Below, piece by piece: positions 18,200 through 27,231 of a stretch of DNA of 64,000 nucleotides. Each line of letters begins with the position of its first letter. Within the stretch, counting starts at the first letter, position 1. The DNA is taken from positions 2,604,001 through 2,668,000 of the forward strand of contig NZ_LT670848.1 in the NCBI RefSeq assembly GCF_900142975.1, read 5' to 3'. Under the pieces are notes generated by a model, which saw nothing but the letters and a program-made list of their open reading frames with translations, was not told the DNA's origin and did not search any database. This stretch comes from Salegentibacter salegens. GTDB taxonomy: Bacteria > Bacteroidota > Bacteroidia > Flavobacteriales > Flavobacteriaceae. The translations under genes were made by a program, and so were the position numbers.

Positions 18200-19774
18200 A
18201 TGAAAAGTTTAAAGTTAAGTGTTAGTTTAGTTTTTTTAGTGTTATTTCAGTTGGGTTTATCCGCACAAGAACCCGAAGCTGAAAAACCAGCAATTATTCC
18301 GCAGCCAGCAGAAATTGAGTGGAAAGAAGATTTCTTCACACTTCAGGAAAGAACAGTGGTTTGTTTTAATTCGGGCGCAGAAGCCCCGGCTGCCTGGCTG
18401 CAGAGATTGTTGAAAAATACCTACACGCAAAGTTATACGATGAAGGGAGAAAACTGTAACGGTTTTAGCCTTAATCTAGATCCAAATCTGGAAGAAACAC
18501 TGGGCAAAGAAGGTTATAATTTAGATATTTCTTCAAGCGTGGTGAGTTTAGAAGCAGCATCAGAAGCAGGGCTGTTCTATGGAATCCAAACCCTACGCCA
18601 AATGTTTCCGGCAGAAATTGAAAATGAAAAAGTTTCCGAAGAAATTAAACTTCCGCAGGTAGCAATTACCGATAGTCCAAAATATGAGTGGCGTGGTTCT
18701 ATGTTGGATATTGCCCGTAGTTTTTTTGGTCCAGATTATATTAAAAAGCATCTGGACAGAATGGCGTTTTATAAATTAAACCGACTTCATTTACACTTAA
18801 CCGATGACCAGGGTTGGCGTATAGAAATAAAACAAAAGCCGAAATTAACTGAACTAGGAAGTAAAGGCGCTGTAAAAGGCGGCCGAGCCGGATATTTAAC
18901 CCAGGAGGAATATAAAGAAATTCAGGAATATGCCGCAGCCAGAAATATTGTAATAGTTCCTGAAATTGATATGCCCGGCCATATTTATTCGGCATTAATG
19001 GCTTATCCTGAATTAAATTGCGAAGAATTTGCAAATATTGAACCCAGGTTGGCAACTCCCCCACAACTCTTTCACGAGTACACAGTGGGCTGGAGTAAGT
19101 TATGCCTGGATAAACCAGAAATCTACGATTTTGTAGCAACGGTATTAGGGGAAATGGCTGAAATTACTACAGGAGATTATTTGCATATTGGAGGAGATGA
19201 AATTGAAGATGAGCGCTATAAAGAATTTGTTGTAAAAGCAGATTCTATTGTTCGAGGTTTAGGAAAAGTTAGCATTGGGTGGGAAGAAGTTACCCAGGCG
19301 CAGGTAGATAGCACATTGATTAGTCAGCGTTGGACCGGTAAAACTAAAAGTATAGTAAATACCCGTGTTATAGAATCTATTTGCTCAAGTTTTTATTTTG
19401 ATCACGCCAATATTCCCGGCCAGGAATTTACGAATAACTGGTGCCAGGAAAGAGGAGTTTCTTTAAAGGATACTTATAATTTTAAATCGAAAAATCCGAA
19501 TACTATAGGAGTAGAAGCCCCGGTTTGGACAGAAATGGTACTTTCTAATGAAGCTGCCGACGATAGGTTCTGGCCGCGAACAATTGCGATGGCAGAAGTG
19601 GGTTGGAGTGAAGATGAAAATAAAGATTACAAAAACTTTATAAACCGATTAGGGGAGCATGGATTGCGATTGGATCTTTTGGATGTACATTACTTTAGAA
19701 CTCCAGAGGTAGATTGGAACAGCGATAGGAATAAAGGTGTTTTTTCAGAATTTATGCCCGAATCCAGATGGTAA
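18200..19774 (+). CDS. GH20 beta-N-acetylhexosaminidase
   Basis: A 524-aa exported glycosidase that removes terminal beta-linked GlcNAc or GalNAc. It has a signal peptide (about residues 1-22), a GH20b N-terminal domain up to about 150, then the catalytic barrel with RLHLHLTDDQGWRIE and the catalytic pair Asp333-Glu334 in YLHIGGDEIE; substrate assistance by the acetamido group is the family mechanism. The neighbours (sugar permease upstream, MurQ downstream) suggest it trims murein- or chitin-derived sugars. Its stop is 19 bp before the murQ start. Confidence 0.93.
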   Translation: MKSLKLSVSLVFLVLFQLGLSAQEPEAEKPAIIPQPAEIEWKEDFFTLQERTVVCFNSGAEAPAAWLQRLLKNTYTQSYTMKGENCNGFSLNLDPNLEETLGKEGYNLDISSSVVSLEAASEAGLFYGIQTLRQMFPAEIENEKVSEEIKLPQVAITDSPKYEWRGSMLDIARSFFGPDYIKKHLDRMAFYKLNRLHLHLTDDQGWRIEIKQKPKLTELGSKGAVKGGRAGYLTQEEYKEIQEYAAARNIVIVPEIDMPGHIYSALMAYPELNCEEFANIEPRLATPPQLFHEYTVGWSKLCLDKPEIYDFVATVLGEMAEITTGDYLHIGGDEIEDERYKEFVVKADSIVRGLGKVSIGWEEVTQAQVDSTLISQRWTGKTKSIVNTRVIESICSSFYFDHANIPGQEFTNNWCQERGVSLKDTYNFKSKNPNTIGVEAPVWTEMVLSNEAADDRFWPRTIAMAEVGWSEDENKDYKNFINRLGEHGLRLDLLDVHYFRTPEVDWNSDRNKGVFSEFMPESRW

Positions 19775-19793
19775 ATTTTTAACTGAACTTAAA

Positions 19794-20612
19794 ATGGAAA
19801 ATAATAATCCCGATACAGAAAAGACTTCAAATTATAATGATTTGGAGAAAATGAGTACTGCAACTCTTTTAAGTAATATAAATAAGGAAGATAAAACTGT
19901 ACCTGAAAGTGTGGAAAAACAAATCCCGGCAATAGAAATGCTGGTAGAAGAAATAGTTTCTAAAATGGAACTGGGCGGCAGACTTTTTTATATAGGCGCC
20001 GGAACCAGTGGCAGGTTGGGAGTTTTAGATGCTTCTGAATGTCCCCCAACTTTTGGAGTTTCAGACCAAATGGTGATTGGTTTAATAGCCGGGGGCGATA
20101 CTGCCCTTAGAAATGCAGTAGAAAATGCTGAAGATGATACAGAACAAGCCTGGAAAGACCTTCAGCAATATCAAATATCTGAAAAAGATGTTTTAGTGGG
20201 TATTGCCGCTTCAGGAACAACCCCTTATGTAATAGGCGGAATTAAAGAAGCCCGTAAAAAAGGAATTATTACCGGCTGTGTAACCTGCAGCTCCGGAAGT
20301 CCTTTAGCAGAAGCCAGTGAATTTCCTGTTGAAGTTGTTACCGGCCCTGAATTCGTTACCGGAAGCACAAGAATGAAAGCAGGTACGGCTCAAAAACTGG
20401 TTTTGAACATGATTTCTACCAGTGTGATGATAAAATTAGGTAGGGTTAAGGGCAATAAAATGGTCGATATGCAACTTTCTAATAAAAAATTGGTAGGTCG
20501 CGGCATCAGGATGATTATGGAAGAATTAGGAATTGAAGAAAACGAAGCTGCTCGCTTACTTCAGGAATACGGGAGTGTTCGGGAGGCTGTTTTAGCTTAC
20601 AGAAAAACATAA
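19794..20612 (+). CDS. murQ: N-acetylmuramic acid 6-phosphate etherase
   Basis: MurQ cleaves the lactyl ether of MurNAc-6-phosphate, giving GlcNAc-6-phosphate and D-lactate, in the cytoplasm. The SIS-domain signature YIGAGTSGRLGVLDASECPPTFG and the second motif GITASGTTPYV-like VGIAASGTTPYV are present, then TGSTRMKAGTAQKL. The ATG at 19794 starts MENNNPDTEK and is preferred; the longer frame from 19737 overlaps the GH20 gene. Length is 272 aa, slightly shorter than the E. coli enzyme. MurQ is a specific marker of MurNAc recycling and anchors the interpretation of the cluster. No MurNAc kinase is seen nearby. Confidence 0.95.
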   Translation: MENNNPDTEKTSNYNDLEKMSTATLLSNINKEDKTVPESVEKQIPAIEMLVEEIVSKMELGGRLFYIGAGTSGRLGVLDASECPPTFGVSDQMVIGLIAGGDTALRNAVENAEDDTEQAWKDLQQYQISEKDVLVGIAASGTTPYVIGGIKEARKKGIITGCVTCSSGSPLAEASEFPVEVVTGPEFVTGSTRMKAGTAQKLVLNMISTSVMIKLGRVKGNKMVDMQLSNKKLVGRGIRMIMEELGIEENEAARLLQEYGSVREAVLAYRKT

Positions 20613-20667
20613 TTTTGTAATGCCAATTTAAGCTTGCATCTTCCGTTAATTATTCAAAACCTACACG

Positions 20668-22266
20668 ATGAAAAAAACAATTCTTTCCCTCCTTGTGCTA
20701 TGTATGTTTTTCTTTTCCTGTAAAACAGCGAAAGATGCACCCCAACCCCAAACACAGGAAAAACCTGAACCTGAAGAGGTAGTTGAGGTAATTCCTGAAG
20801 AAATTGAAGCCCCTGAAACTCCATCTAAAAAGGAGGTTAAATGGGATCCCAATACTCCAAAAAACATTGAGGAATTCCGTGCGGCCTGGATCGCTACTGT
20901 TGCCAATATTAACTGGCCTAGCAAACCGGGACTCTCAACATCAGAGCAACAAAAAGAAGCCCTGGAACTTTTAGATTTTTTAGAAGAGCACAATTTTAAT
21001 GCAGTAGTATTCCAGGTACGTCCGCAGGCCGATGCACTTTACGACAGTGAAATAGAGCCGTGGTCTTATTATCTTACCGGAAAACAGGGAAAAGCCCCTG
21101 AACCTTATTACGACCCGCTTAAATTTTGGGTAAATGCTGCCCACGAACGCGGTTTGGAGTTACATGTATGGTTGAACCCTTACCGTGCCCATCATACAAC
21201 CGGTAAAGAAATCAGTGAAAAATCGGTAATCAAAACCAATCCAGACCTTGTGGTAGAATTGGAAAACGGGATGTGGTGGATGGATCCTGCCCAAAAAGGC
21301 ACACAAGATCGCTCCAGTGAAGTGGTAATGGATATTGTAAAACGCTACGATATAGACGGCGTTCATTTTGACGATTATTTTTACCCTTACGATTCTTATA
21401 ATAACGGCAAAGACTTTCCAGATGATTTAAGTTGGAGAGCCTACCAGGCTGCCGGCGGAGAACTTTCTCGAGGTGACTGGCGCCGTGAAAGCGTAAATGT
21501 TTTTATTAAAAGAATTTATGAGGAAATTAAAGCTGAAAAACCACATGTAAAATTCGGTTTAAGTCCGTTTGGGATTTGGCGTCCCGGTTATCCTGAATCT
21601 GTTCAGGGTTACGATCAGTACGATAAATTATATGCTGATGCTAAACTGTGGCTAAATGAAGGTTGGATAGATTATTATACGCCACAATTGTACTGGAAAA
21701 TAAGTCAGTTAGGGCAGAGTTTTCCTGAACTACTCGGTTGGTGGGAAAGTGAAAACACCAAACAACGCCATCTTTGGCCGGGAATGAATGTTGGCGGTGA
21801 AGGAGACGAAATGCACATTACCGAAGTGATTAATCAGATAATGATTACCCGCGGAATGCTTCCGCAGAGTAAAGGTGCCGTGCATTGGAGCATTGGTCCT
21901 CTTTTAAAATATAAAGAGCTTGCAGAAGCTTTAAAAGAAGGTCCGTATAAAAAGAAAACTTTGGTTCCGCCGAGTCCGTGGTTAGATAATACACCTCCTG
22001 AAATTCCAAATGTTACCGCAAACGAAAATCGCGATAAAATTGAAATTACCTGGGGAGTAGAAGATGATTCCGATATTAAACAATGGGTAGTTTATTTTAA
22101 ATATGAAACCGGAAACTGGGATTATAAAATCTTGAATGCAGAAAAAAGAAGTCAGGATTTGCAGAAAGAAGTAGGAACGACGAAAAGTAAACTTGTAAAA
22201 ATTGGAGTAACCGCGGTAGACCGCACCGGTAACCAAAGTGAATTTATAGAAATTGAGATAAAGTAA
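20668..22266 (+). CDS. GHL10/DUF187 glycoside hydrolase, lipoprotein (DigH/YddW-like)
   Basis: A 532-aa lipoprotein (lipobox MFFFSCKT, cysteine 17) with a proline- and glutamate-rich linker up to about residue 60. The catalytic barrel begins EEFRAAWIATVANINWPSKPG and contains VVFQVRPQADALY, HVWLNPYRA and the DGVHFDDYFYPY motif with its acidic pair. A fibronectin-III-like domain follows at about 445-530. The E. coli relative DigH (YddW) cleaves peptide-free (denuded) murein glycan strands, which suits this cluster. It is probably in the outer membrane. The next gene starts 6 bp after its stop. Confidence 0.88.
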   Translation: MKKTILSLLVLCMFFFSCKTAKDAPQPQTQEKPEPEEVVEVIPEEIEAPETPSKKEVKWDPNTPKNIEEFRAAWIATVANINWPSKPGLSTSEQQKEALELLDFLEEHNFNAVVFQVRPQADALYDSEIEPWSYYLTGKQGKAPEPYYDPLKFWVNAAHERGLELHVWLNPYRAHHTTGKEISEKSVIKTNPDLVVELENGMWWMDPAQKGTQDRSSEVVMDIVKRYDIDGVHFDDYFYPYDSYNNGKDFPDDLSWRAYQAAGGELSRGDWRRESVNVFIKRIYEEIKAEKPHVKFGLSPFGIWRPGYPESVQGYDQYDKLYADAKLWLNEGWIDYYTPQLYWKISQLGQSFPELLGWWESENTKQRHLWPGMNVGGEGDEMHITEVINQIMITRGMLPQSKGAVHWSIGPLLKYKELAEALKEGPYKKKTLVPPSPWLDNTPPEIPNVTANENRDKIEITWGVEDDSDIKQWVVYFKYETGNWDYKILNAEKRSQDLQKEVGTTKSKLVKIGVTAVDRTGNQSEFIEIEIK

Positions 22267-22272
22267 TAACTT

Positions 22273-23730
22273 ATGAGCCCTATCCTCGTTTTTGGCGTTA
22301 TCGCCGGTTATTTTGCGCTGCTAATGGCAATTAGCCATTTTACCTCAAAACAAGCCGATAATAATACTTTTTTTACCGCAAACCGGCAATCGCCCTGGTT
22401 TTTGGTGGCTTATGGAATGGTAGGCGCCACATTATCTGGGGTGACTTTTATTTCTGTTCCCGGGGAAGTTGGAAATTCAAACTGGACCTATTTGCAGTTT
22501 GTCATGGGAAATATGGTGGGCTATGCAGTGATCGCGCTGGTGTTAATTCCGTTATTTTATAAACTGAAATTAATTTCTATTTATGAATATTTAAAAGATC
22601 GTTTCGGGCAGAATTCCTATTATGCCGGGGCTTCGTTTTTTCTTATTTCCCAAACCATTGGCGCTTCATTTAGATTATTTTTAGCGGCATTAGTGCTGCA
22701 AATCGCGTTTTTTGATGCCTTTGGAATTCCGTTTTGGGTTACGGTAATGATTACCATTGCCTTAATTTGGCTCTACACTTACAGAGGCGGAATTAAAACC
22801 ATTGTATGGACAGATACTTTGCAAACCACATTTTTACTGCTGGCCGTTGTAATAAGTATCTGGATGATCACAGACCACATGGAGCTTGGGTTTATCGATG
22901 TTTTGGCAACGATTGGCAATAGTGAAAAGTCTACAATTTTTGACTGGAATTGGCGCTCCAATAATGCGTTTTTCAAGAGTTTTCTTGCCGGAATATTTAT
23001 CACCATAGCAATGAACGGCCTTGACCAAAATGTGATGCAAAAAAACCTGACCTGCAAGAATAAAGGAGAAGCACAAAAGAATATTTTTTGGTTTTCTATT
23101 GTATTCTTCTTTTCTACCGTGTTGTTTTTAGCACTCGGAGTTTTGTTATACAAATACGCAATGGATCAGGGAATCGCCATTCCTGAAAGAACAGATGACC
23201 TTTACCCGTTACTGGCATTAAATCACTTTGGAATTCTCGCTGGTGTTGTTTTCTTATTAGGAATAACCGCCGCCGCATTTTCTAGTGCAGATTCAGCATT
23301 AACAGCGCTCACCACTTCATTCTGTGTTGATATTCTTGATATTCAGAAGAAAGAAAAGAATCAGAAGAAAACAAGATTAATGGTACACATTGGTTTTACC
23401 ATTTTAATGTTCCTGGTAATTATTGCTTTTAACGCAGTAAACGATAGTAGCGTGGTAAGCGCGGTTTTTAAAGTCGCTGGCTTTACTTATGGCCCGCTAT
23501 TGGGTTTATTTGCTTACGGTTTGTTGACTAAAAACCCGGTACGCGACAAATGGGTGCCGGGCGTGTGTATTTTATCACCTATAATTTCAGTAATTTTAGA
23601 TTTTAATTCTGAAGCCTGGTTAAATGGCTATCAGTTCGGATTTGAAATTTTATTGGTTAATGCAGCAATCACTATGCTCGGATTATTCGCTTTATACAAA
23701 TCAAAAGCTGATAAAATTTTAACCGAATAA
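22273..23730 (+). CDS. sodium:solute symporter (SSS family)
   Basis: A 485-aa membrane protein with about thirteen hydrophobic segments. LSGVTFISVPGEVG, FLISQTIGASFRLFL and FSSADSALTALTTSFCVDIL are characteristic of the SSS family, the last carrying the conserved sodium-site serines. It moves a small organic solute inwards with sodium. Lying between a murein glycosidase and an L-Ala-D/L-Glu epimerase, it may import murein tri- or dipeptides or sugars; this is inference. It is 6 bp from the upstream gene and 12 bp from the downstream gene, so it is very likely cotranscribed. Confidence 0.88.
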   Translation: MSPILVFGVIAGYFALLMAISHFTSKQADNNTFFTANRQSPWFLVAYGMVGATLSGVTFISVPGEVGNSNWTYLQFVMGNMVGYAVIALVLIPLFYKLKLISIYEYLKDRFGQNSYYAGASFFLISQTIGASFRLFLAALVLQIAFFDAFGIPFWVTVMITIALIWLYTYRGGIKTIVWTDTLQTTFLLLAVVISIWMITDHMELGFIDVLATIGNSEKSTIFDWNWRSNNAFFKSFLAGIFITIAMNGLDQNVMQKNLTCKNKGEAQKNIFWFSIVFFFSTVLFLALGVLLYKYAMDQGIAIPERTDDLYPLLALNHFGILAGVVFLLGITAAAFSSADSALTALTTSFCVDILDIQKKEKNQKKTRLMVHIGFTILMFLVIIAFNAVNDSSVVSAVFKVAGFTYGPLLGLFAYGLLTKNPVRDKWVPGVCILSPIISVILDFNSEAWLNGYQFGFEILLVNAAITMLGLFALYKSKADKILTE

Positions 23731-23742
23731 TATTCTGAAAAA

Positions 23743-24759
23743 ATGCAGCTAAAATTTTATCCATATAACCTGGAATTAAAGAACACCTTTACCATAAGTC
23801 ACGGTTCAAGGGATTTTCAGCCAACTCTAATCGTTGCTTTAAGCGACCGCGGATTTACCGGTTATGGAGAAGCCACGGCAACTTCGTATTACGGTGTAAC
23901 TATAGAAAAAATGCAGGCTGATATTCTTAAAATTGAAGCTTTAATTGCTGAAAATATTCTGCTGGAACCCGAAGAGCTTTGGGAATTAACTTATCCGCAT
24001 TTAAAAGAAAATCCATTTGCACTATGCGCCCTGGATATGGCTATGCACGATCTCCACGGAAAAAGAAATCAGCAACCGCTTTATCAATTATGGGGCTTAA
24101 ATTTAAAAAATATTCCGCTTACCAATTACACTATCGGAATAGATTCCATAGAAAAAATGGTGCAGAAAATTAAAGAATTTCCCTGGCCCCTTTACAAGAT
24201 CAAACTGGGCACCGAAGATGATGTTGCCATTGTAAAAGAATTGCGTAAGCATACAAATTCCGTTTTTAGGGTAGATGCTAATGCCGCCTGGACAGTAGAT
24301 CAGGCTATCGAAAATGCCAAAGCTTTAAAAGAATTAAATGTTGAATTTTTAGAGCAGCCTTTAAAAGCAAATGATTGGGAAGGAATGGAAAAACTATACA
24401 AAGAATCGGTTTTGCCACTTATTGCCGATGAAAGTTGTATTGAAGAAAGCGATGTTGAGAAATGCGCCGGTTATTTCCACGGAATAAACATCAAACTCAC
24501 CAAGTGTGGCGGGCTAACCCCCGGAAAACGAATGATTTTAAAAGGAAAATCTCTTGGCTTAAAAGTAATGGTGGGTTGTATGACCGAATCTACCGTAGGA
24601 ATTTCAGCAATTGCACAATTATTGCCACTTTTGGATTACGTAGACATGGACGGCGGACTTTTAATTAAAAACGATATAGCCGATGGTGTAAAAGTTTATG
24701 ATGAGAAAGTACATTTCCCAAATAGAAACGGCACCGGAGTAGAATTATATGAGAAATAG
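23743..24759 (+). CDS. L-Ala-D/L-Glu (dipeptide) epimerase
   Basis: Enolase-superfamily enzyme (muconate-lactonizing subgroup), 338 aa. The capping domain comes first, then the barrel with YKIKLGT (catalytic Lys pair region KxK), FRVDANAAWT, LEQPL, IADESC and NIKLTKCGG. The acid ligands D (VDAN), E (LEQP) and D (ADES) bind magnesium and the KLTK lysine is the second base. It turns L-Ala-D-Glu from murein into L-Ala-L-Glu. In E. coli (YcjG) and B. subtilis (YkfB) the same enzyme sits with murein-peptide genes. It belongs to the run starting at 20668. Confidence 0.92.
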   Translation: MQLKFYPYNLELKNTFTISHGSRDFQPTLIVALSDRGFTGYGEATATSYYGVTIEKMQADILKIEALIAENILLEPEELWELTYPHLKENPFALCALDMAMHDLHGKRNQQPLYQLWGLNLKNIPLTNYTIGIDSIEKMVQKIKEFPWPLYKIKLGTEDDVAIVKELRKHTNSVFRVDANAAWTVDQAIENAKALKELNVEFLEQPLKANDWEGMEKLYKESVLPLIADESCIEESDVEKCAGYFHGINIKLTKCGGLTPGKRMILKGKSLGLKVMVGCMTESTVGISAIAQLLPLLDYVDMDGGLLIKNDIADGVKVYDEKVHFPNRNGTGVELYEK

Positions 24760-24767
24760 AAATGTTA

Positions 24768-24806
24768 CGTCATTCTGAACTCGTTTCAGAATCTAAGTTT
24801 CTGAAG
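24768..24806. repeat. dispersed REP-like repeat, single unit
   Basis: One unit CGTCATTCTGAACTCGTTTC followed by AGAATCTAAG, between the epimerase and peptidase genes. Copies at 1645, 4376, 26106 and 38548 are pairs; this is half of one. Confidence 0.7.
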
Positions 24807-24829
24807 AAAAAAGTAAAAAATAATTACCA

Positions 24830-26050
24830 ATGAAACTAATCACAAAATCTTATTTACCCTTCCTCTTAACACTTTTTCTCTTCACTTCCTGCGAGGAAAA
24901 AGAAGAAGAAAATCCACTTGAAAATCATATCGCTGAGGTGAAAAAAGAATACGCCCCAGATGGCCGAGTAGTTCTTTTTGATGTTGAAGCCGAAAAAAAT
25001 GGAAATAATTATATTTTAAAAGGAGAATCTAACGATCCTGAAGCAGTAGCATCTCTAAAGGAAAAATTACAATCAGAAAACATCAAGTTTACCGATAGCA
25101 TCCAGGTGCTTCCGGATACTGAAGGTTTAGAAGATAAAGTTCGGGGTGTGGTAAAAATTTCCGTAGCAAATCTAAGAGATGAGCCAAAACATTCAGCGCA
25201 ATTAGTAACCCAAGCTACCATGGGGATGCCGCTTAAAGTTTATAAAAAAGAAGGTAGTTGGTATTATGTTCAAACTCCGGAAGGTTACCTGGCCTGGGTA
25301 GATTACGGTGGAATTGAAAATATGACTGAAGAAGAATTTTCAGAATGGAAATCTCAGGAAAAACTAATTTTTACGGAACCAACGGGTAATTCTTATGCCG
25401 AAACAAATTCAGATTCTCAAACAGTTTCAGATCTTGTAGCCGGGAACATTTTAGAGTTTTTAAACGAACAAAATAATTTTTACGAGGTAGAATATCCAAA
25501 TGGAAAGAAAGCCTTTGTAGAGAAAGCCTACGCCCAACCTTATAAAGAATGGCTGGCATCTTTAGATCAAACGGAAGAAGATTTGGTTGCGACGGCAAAT
25601 AAGTTGATGGGTTTACCATATTTATGGGGCGGAACTTCGCCAAAAGGAGTAGATTGTAGTGGTTATACCAAAACTATATTTTTCCTAAACGGAATGGTGA
25701 TTCCGCGTGATGCTTCACAACAAATTCATACCGGAGATGTAGTTGATACCGACAAAAACTTTGAAAATCTTAAAAAAGGCGACTTGCTTTTCTTCGGAAG
25801 ACCGGCAACCGATTCTACTTCAGAACGTGTGATCCACGTGGGAATGTGGATTGGCGACAATAAGTTTATTCACTCTATGGGTGAGGTGCACATTAGTAAT
25901 TTTGACACTGAAGCCGAAGATTTTGATGAATATAACTACAATCGCTACCTACGAACTAAGAGAATTCTAAACAAAGAAGATAAAGGTTTGATCTATCTTA
26001 AAGACTCCGATCTATTTACTACTTCAGAAGCTAAGGAAGTGAAGATGTAA
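24830..26050 (+). CDS. NlpC/P60 murein peptidase with SH3 domains, lipoprotein
   Basis: A 406-aa lipoprotein (lipobox TSCEE, near residue 21). After an N-terminal region come two bacterial SH3-like domains (about 105-165 and 185-240), then the NlpC/P60 domain: Cys276 in GVDCSGYTKTIF, His336 in RVIHVGMWIG, and a polar residue after HSMGEVHIS. Members with this layout (B. subtilis YkfC) cut the gamma-D-Glu-diamino acid bond in muropeptides, which would yield the L-Ala-D-Glu used by the epimerase encoded directly upstream. Both strand and spacing (70 bp) allow a shared transcript. Terminator-like hairpins follow. Confidence 0.92.
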   Translation: MKLITKSYLPFLLTLFLFTSCEEKEEENPLENHIAEVKKEYAPDGRVVLFDVEAEKNGNNYILKGESNDPEAVASLKEKLQSENIKFTDSIQVLPDTEGLEDKVRGVVKISVANLRDEPKHSAQLVTQATMGMPLKVYKKEGSWYYVQTPEGYLAWVDYGGIENMTEEEFSEWKSQEKLIFTEPTGNSYAETNSDSQTVSDLVAGNILEFLNEQNNFYEVEYPNGKKAFVEKAYAQPYKEWLASLDQTEEDLVATANKLMGLPYLWGGTSPKGVDCSGYTKTIFFLNGMVIPRDASQQIHTGDVVDTDKNFENLKKGDLLFFGRPATDSTSERVIHVGMWIGDNKFIHSMGEVHISNFDTEAEDFDEYNYNRYLRTKRILNKEDKGLIYLKDSDLFTTSEAKEVKM

Positions 26051-26105
26051 AGTTTTTGAAAAAGCTGATACTATCAAAAATAACTTTGGAAAATGGTCTT
26101 GAAAT

Positions 26106-26185
26106 CGTCATCCTGAACTTGTTTCAGGATCTAAGATTTTATTTGCTCAAAACATGTTAGAAGCTGAAACAAGTTCAGCTTGACG
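26106..26185. repeat. dispersed REP-like palindromic repeat, copy 4
   Basis: Near-perfect head-to-head pair: CGTCATCCTGAACTTGTTTC at the left and its mirrored counterpart AGCTGAAACAAGTTCAGCTT plus GACG at the right, with AACATGTTAG between. It is the clearest full-length copy. Confidence 0.85.
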
Positions 26186-26229
26186 TAAAACTAAGAGGCA
26201 TTGGAAATCAAAATTTAAACTTATCACGT

Positions 26230-26264
26230 AACCTTCACAGGTTTCCAAAACCTGTGAGGTTTTC
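26230..26264 (+). terminator. hairpin terminator after the NlpC/P60 gene
   Basis: Stem AACCTTCACAGGTTT facing AAACCTGTGAGGTTT, followed on the plus strand by TTTTCT. The stem is a close relative of the one at 4470-4502. It lies between two convergent genes and could act in both directions, though the T-run supports the plus strand. Confidence 0.7.
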
Positions 26265-26266
26265 TA

Positions 26267-27202
26267 TTACAAATACTTTTTATGTAACGAATACAGCACT
26301 TTTAAATCGCAAGTATTAAAAGGCTGGTCGAGATCTTTTTGAATAAAATGTAGTTTAAAAGCACTTTTTGCAGCCGCTAGGTTTGAAGTGTCAAAACCGA
26401 TGATTTTAAGCGCATTTTCCACGTTAAAATCGGCGGGGATAACTTCAGGAAAAACCAATTTATCTATAAACGAGATTCGTGTATGTAGCCTGGAATTAAA
26501 ATTTATAGCTAATGGATTTGGTTTAAAAAATTCAGCTTCCAGCTTCAAATTTTCTACTTCAGCTTCGTCATACCATAATCCAAAACCTTCTTCAGCTAAA
26601 CGTTTCCAGGGGAAATTTATATTGGGATCTACTTTTCGGGAAGGTGCAATATCAGAATGCCCGATAAAATTTTCTGCAGGAATACCGTGTTTTTCTTTAA
26701 TTTCTTCGAGCAATTCAATTAAACTAATTATTTGCAGATCGGTAAATTCTTCTTCGCCATTATTATCAATTTCAATCCCGAGGGAAGAGGAATTTAAATC
26801 GGTGTTGTTACCCCATTTCCCAATTCCTCCGTGCCAGGCGCGGTAGTAATCATTCAGCATATGAAAAATTTCACCGTTTTTGGCAATTACATAATGCGAA
26901 CTTACCTGGGTTCTTGGCAGGGTGAACGTGGTTAATGTTTGCTGAACAGAATCTTGCGCAGTATGGTGAATTACCACGTAATTAGGTTTGCGCAGGTTAA
27001 AATTAGTAGTTCCCACCCAGTAGTCACCATAATTGAGTGCGGATTCGTTCTGGTTTTCCGGGGTGGGGAACTGCTGTAATTGTTTGCTATAAGCTTTTGC
27101 CTGTTTTTTATGTAAACGGTTGGTTTTTGCATAGGGATTACTTCCGCAGGAAATAATTGCTATAGCCATTAAAAAATAAAAAACAGGAATTAATTTTCTC
27201 AT
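26267..27202 (-). CDS. N-acetylmuramoyl-L-alanine amidase (AmpD-like), lipoprotein
   Basis: A 311-aa lipoprotein (lipobox AIISCGS, Cys19) with an Amidase_2 domain. Zinc ligands are His79 or His80 in YVVIHHTAQDS, the second His in SHYVIAKNGEIFHML/AWHGG context, and the Asp/His of IGHSDIAPSRKVDP. The core IGIEID-like SLGIEIDNNGEE is present. It removes the stem peptide from MurNAc. Being lipid-anchored, it acts on extracellular or periplasmic muropeptides rather than cytoplasmic anhydro sugars. It is third in a leftward run, 29 bp after the NagB fusion gene. Confidence 0.9.
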   Translation of the reverse strand: MRKLIPVFYFLMAIAIISCGSNPYAKTNRLHKKQAKAYSKQLQQFPTPENQNESALNYGDYWVGTTNFNLRKPNYVVIHHTAQDSVQQTLTTFTLPRTQVSSHYVIAKNGEIFHMLNDYYRAWHGGIGKWGNNTDLNSSSLGIEIDNNGEEEFTDLQIISLIELLEEIKEKHGIPAENFIGHSDIAPSRKVDPNINFPWKRLAEEGFGLWYDEAEVENLKLEAEFFKPNPLAINFNSRLHTRISFIDKLVFPEVIPADFNVENALKIIGFDTSNLAAAKSAFKLHFIQKDLDQPFNTCDLKVLYSLHKKYL

Positions 27203-27231
27203 TTATTTATAATCTGAGTTCGATATTGAAT

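Noticed and set aside
18741-19139. 132-codon minus-strand frame inside GH20
   Set aside because: Lies antisense over the catalytic barrel of a recognisable GH20 enzyme.
26388-26846. 152-codon frame on the plus strand inside the amidase gene
   Set aside because: Antisense to a gene with clear zinc-site motifs; composition is that of a complementary frame and no motif is visible.
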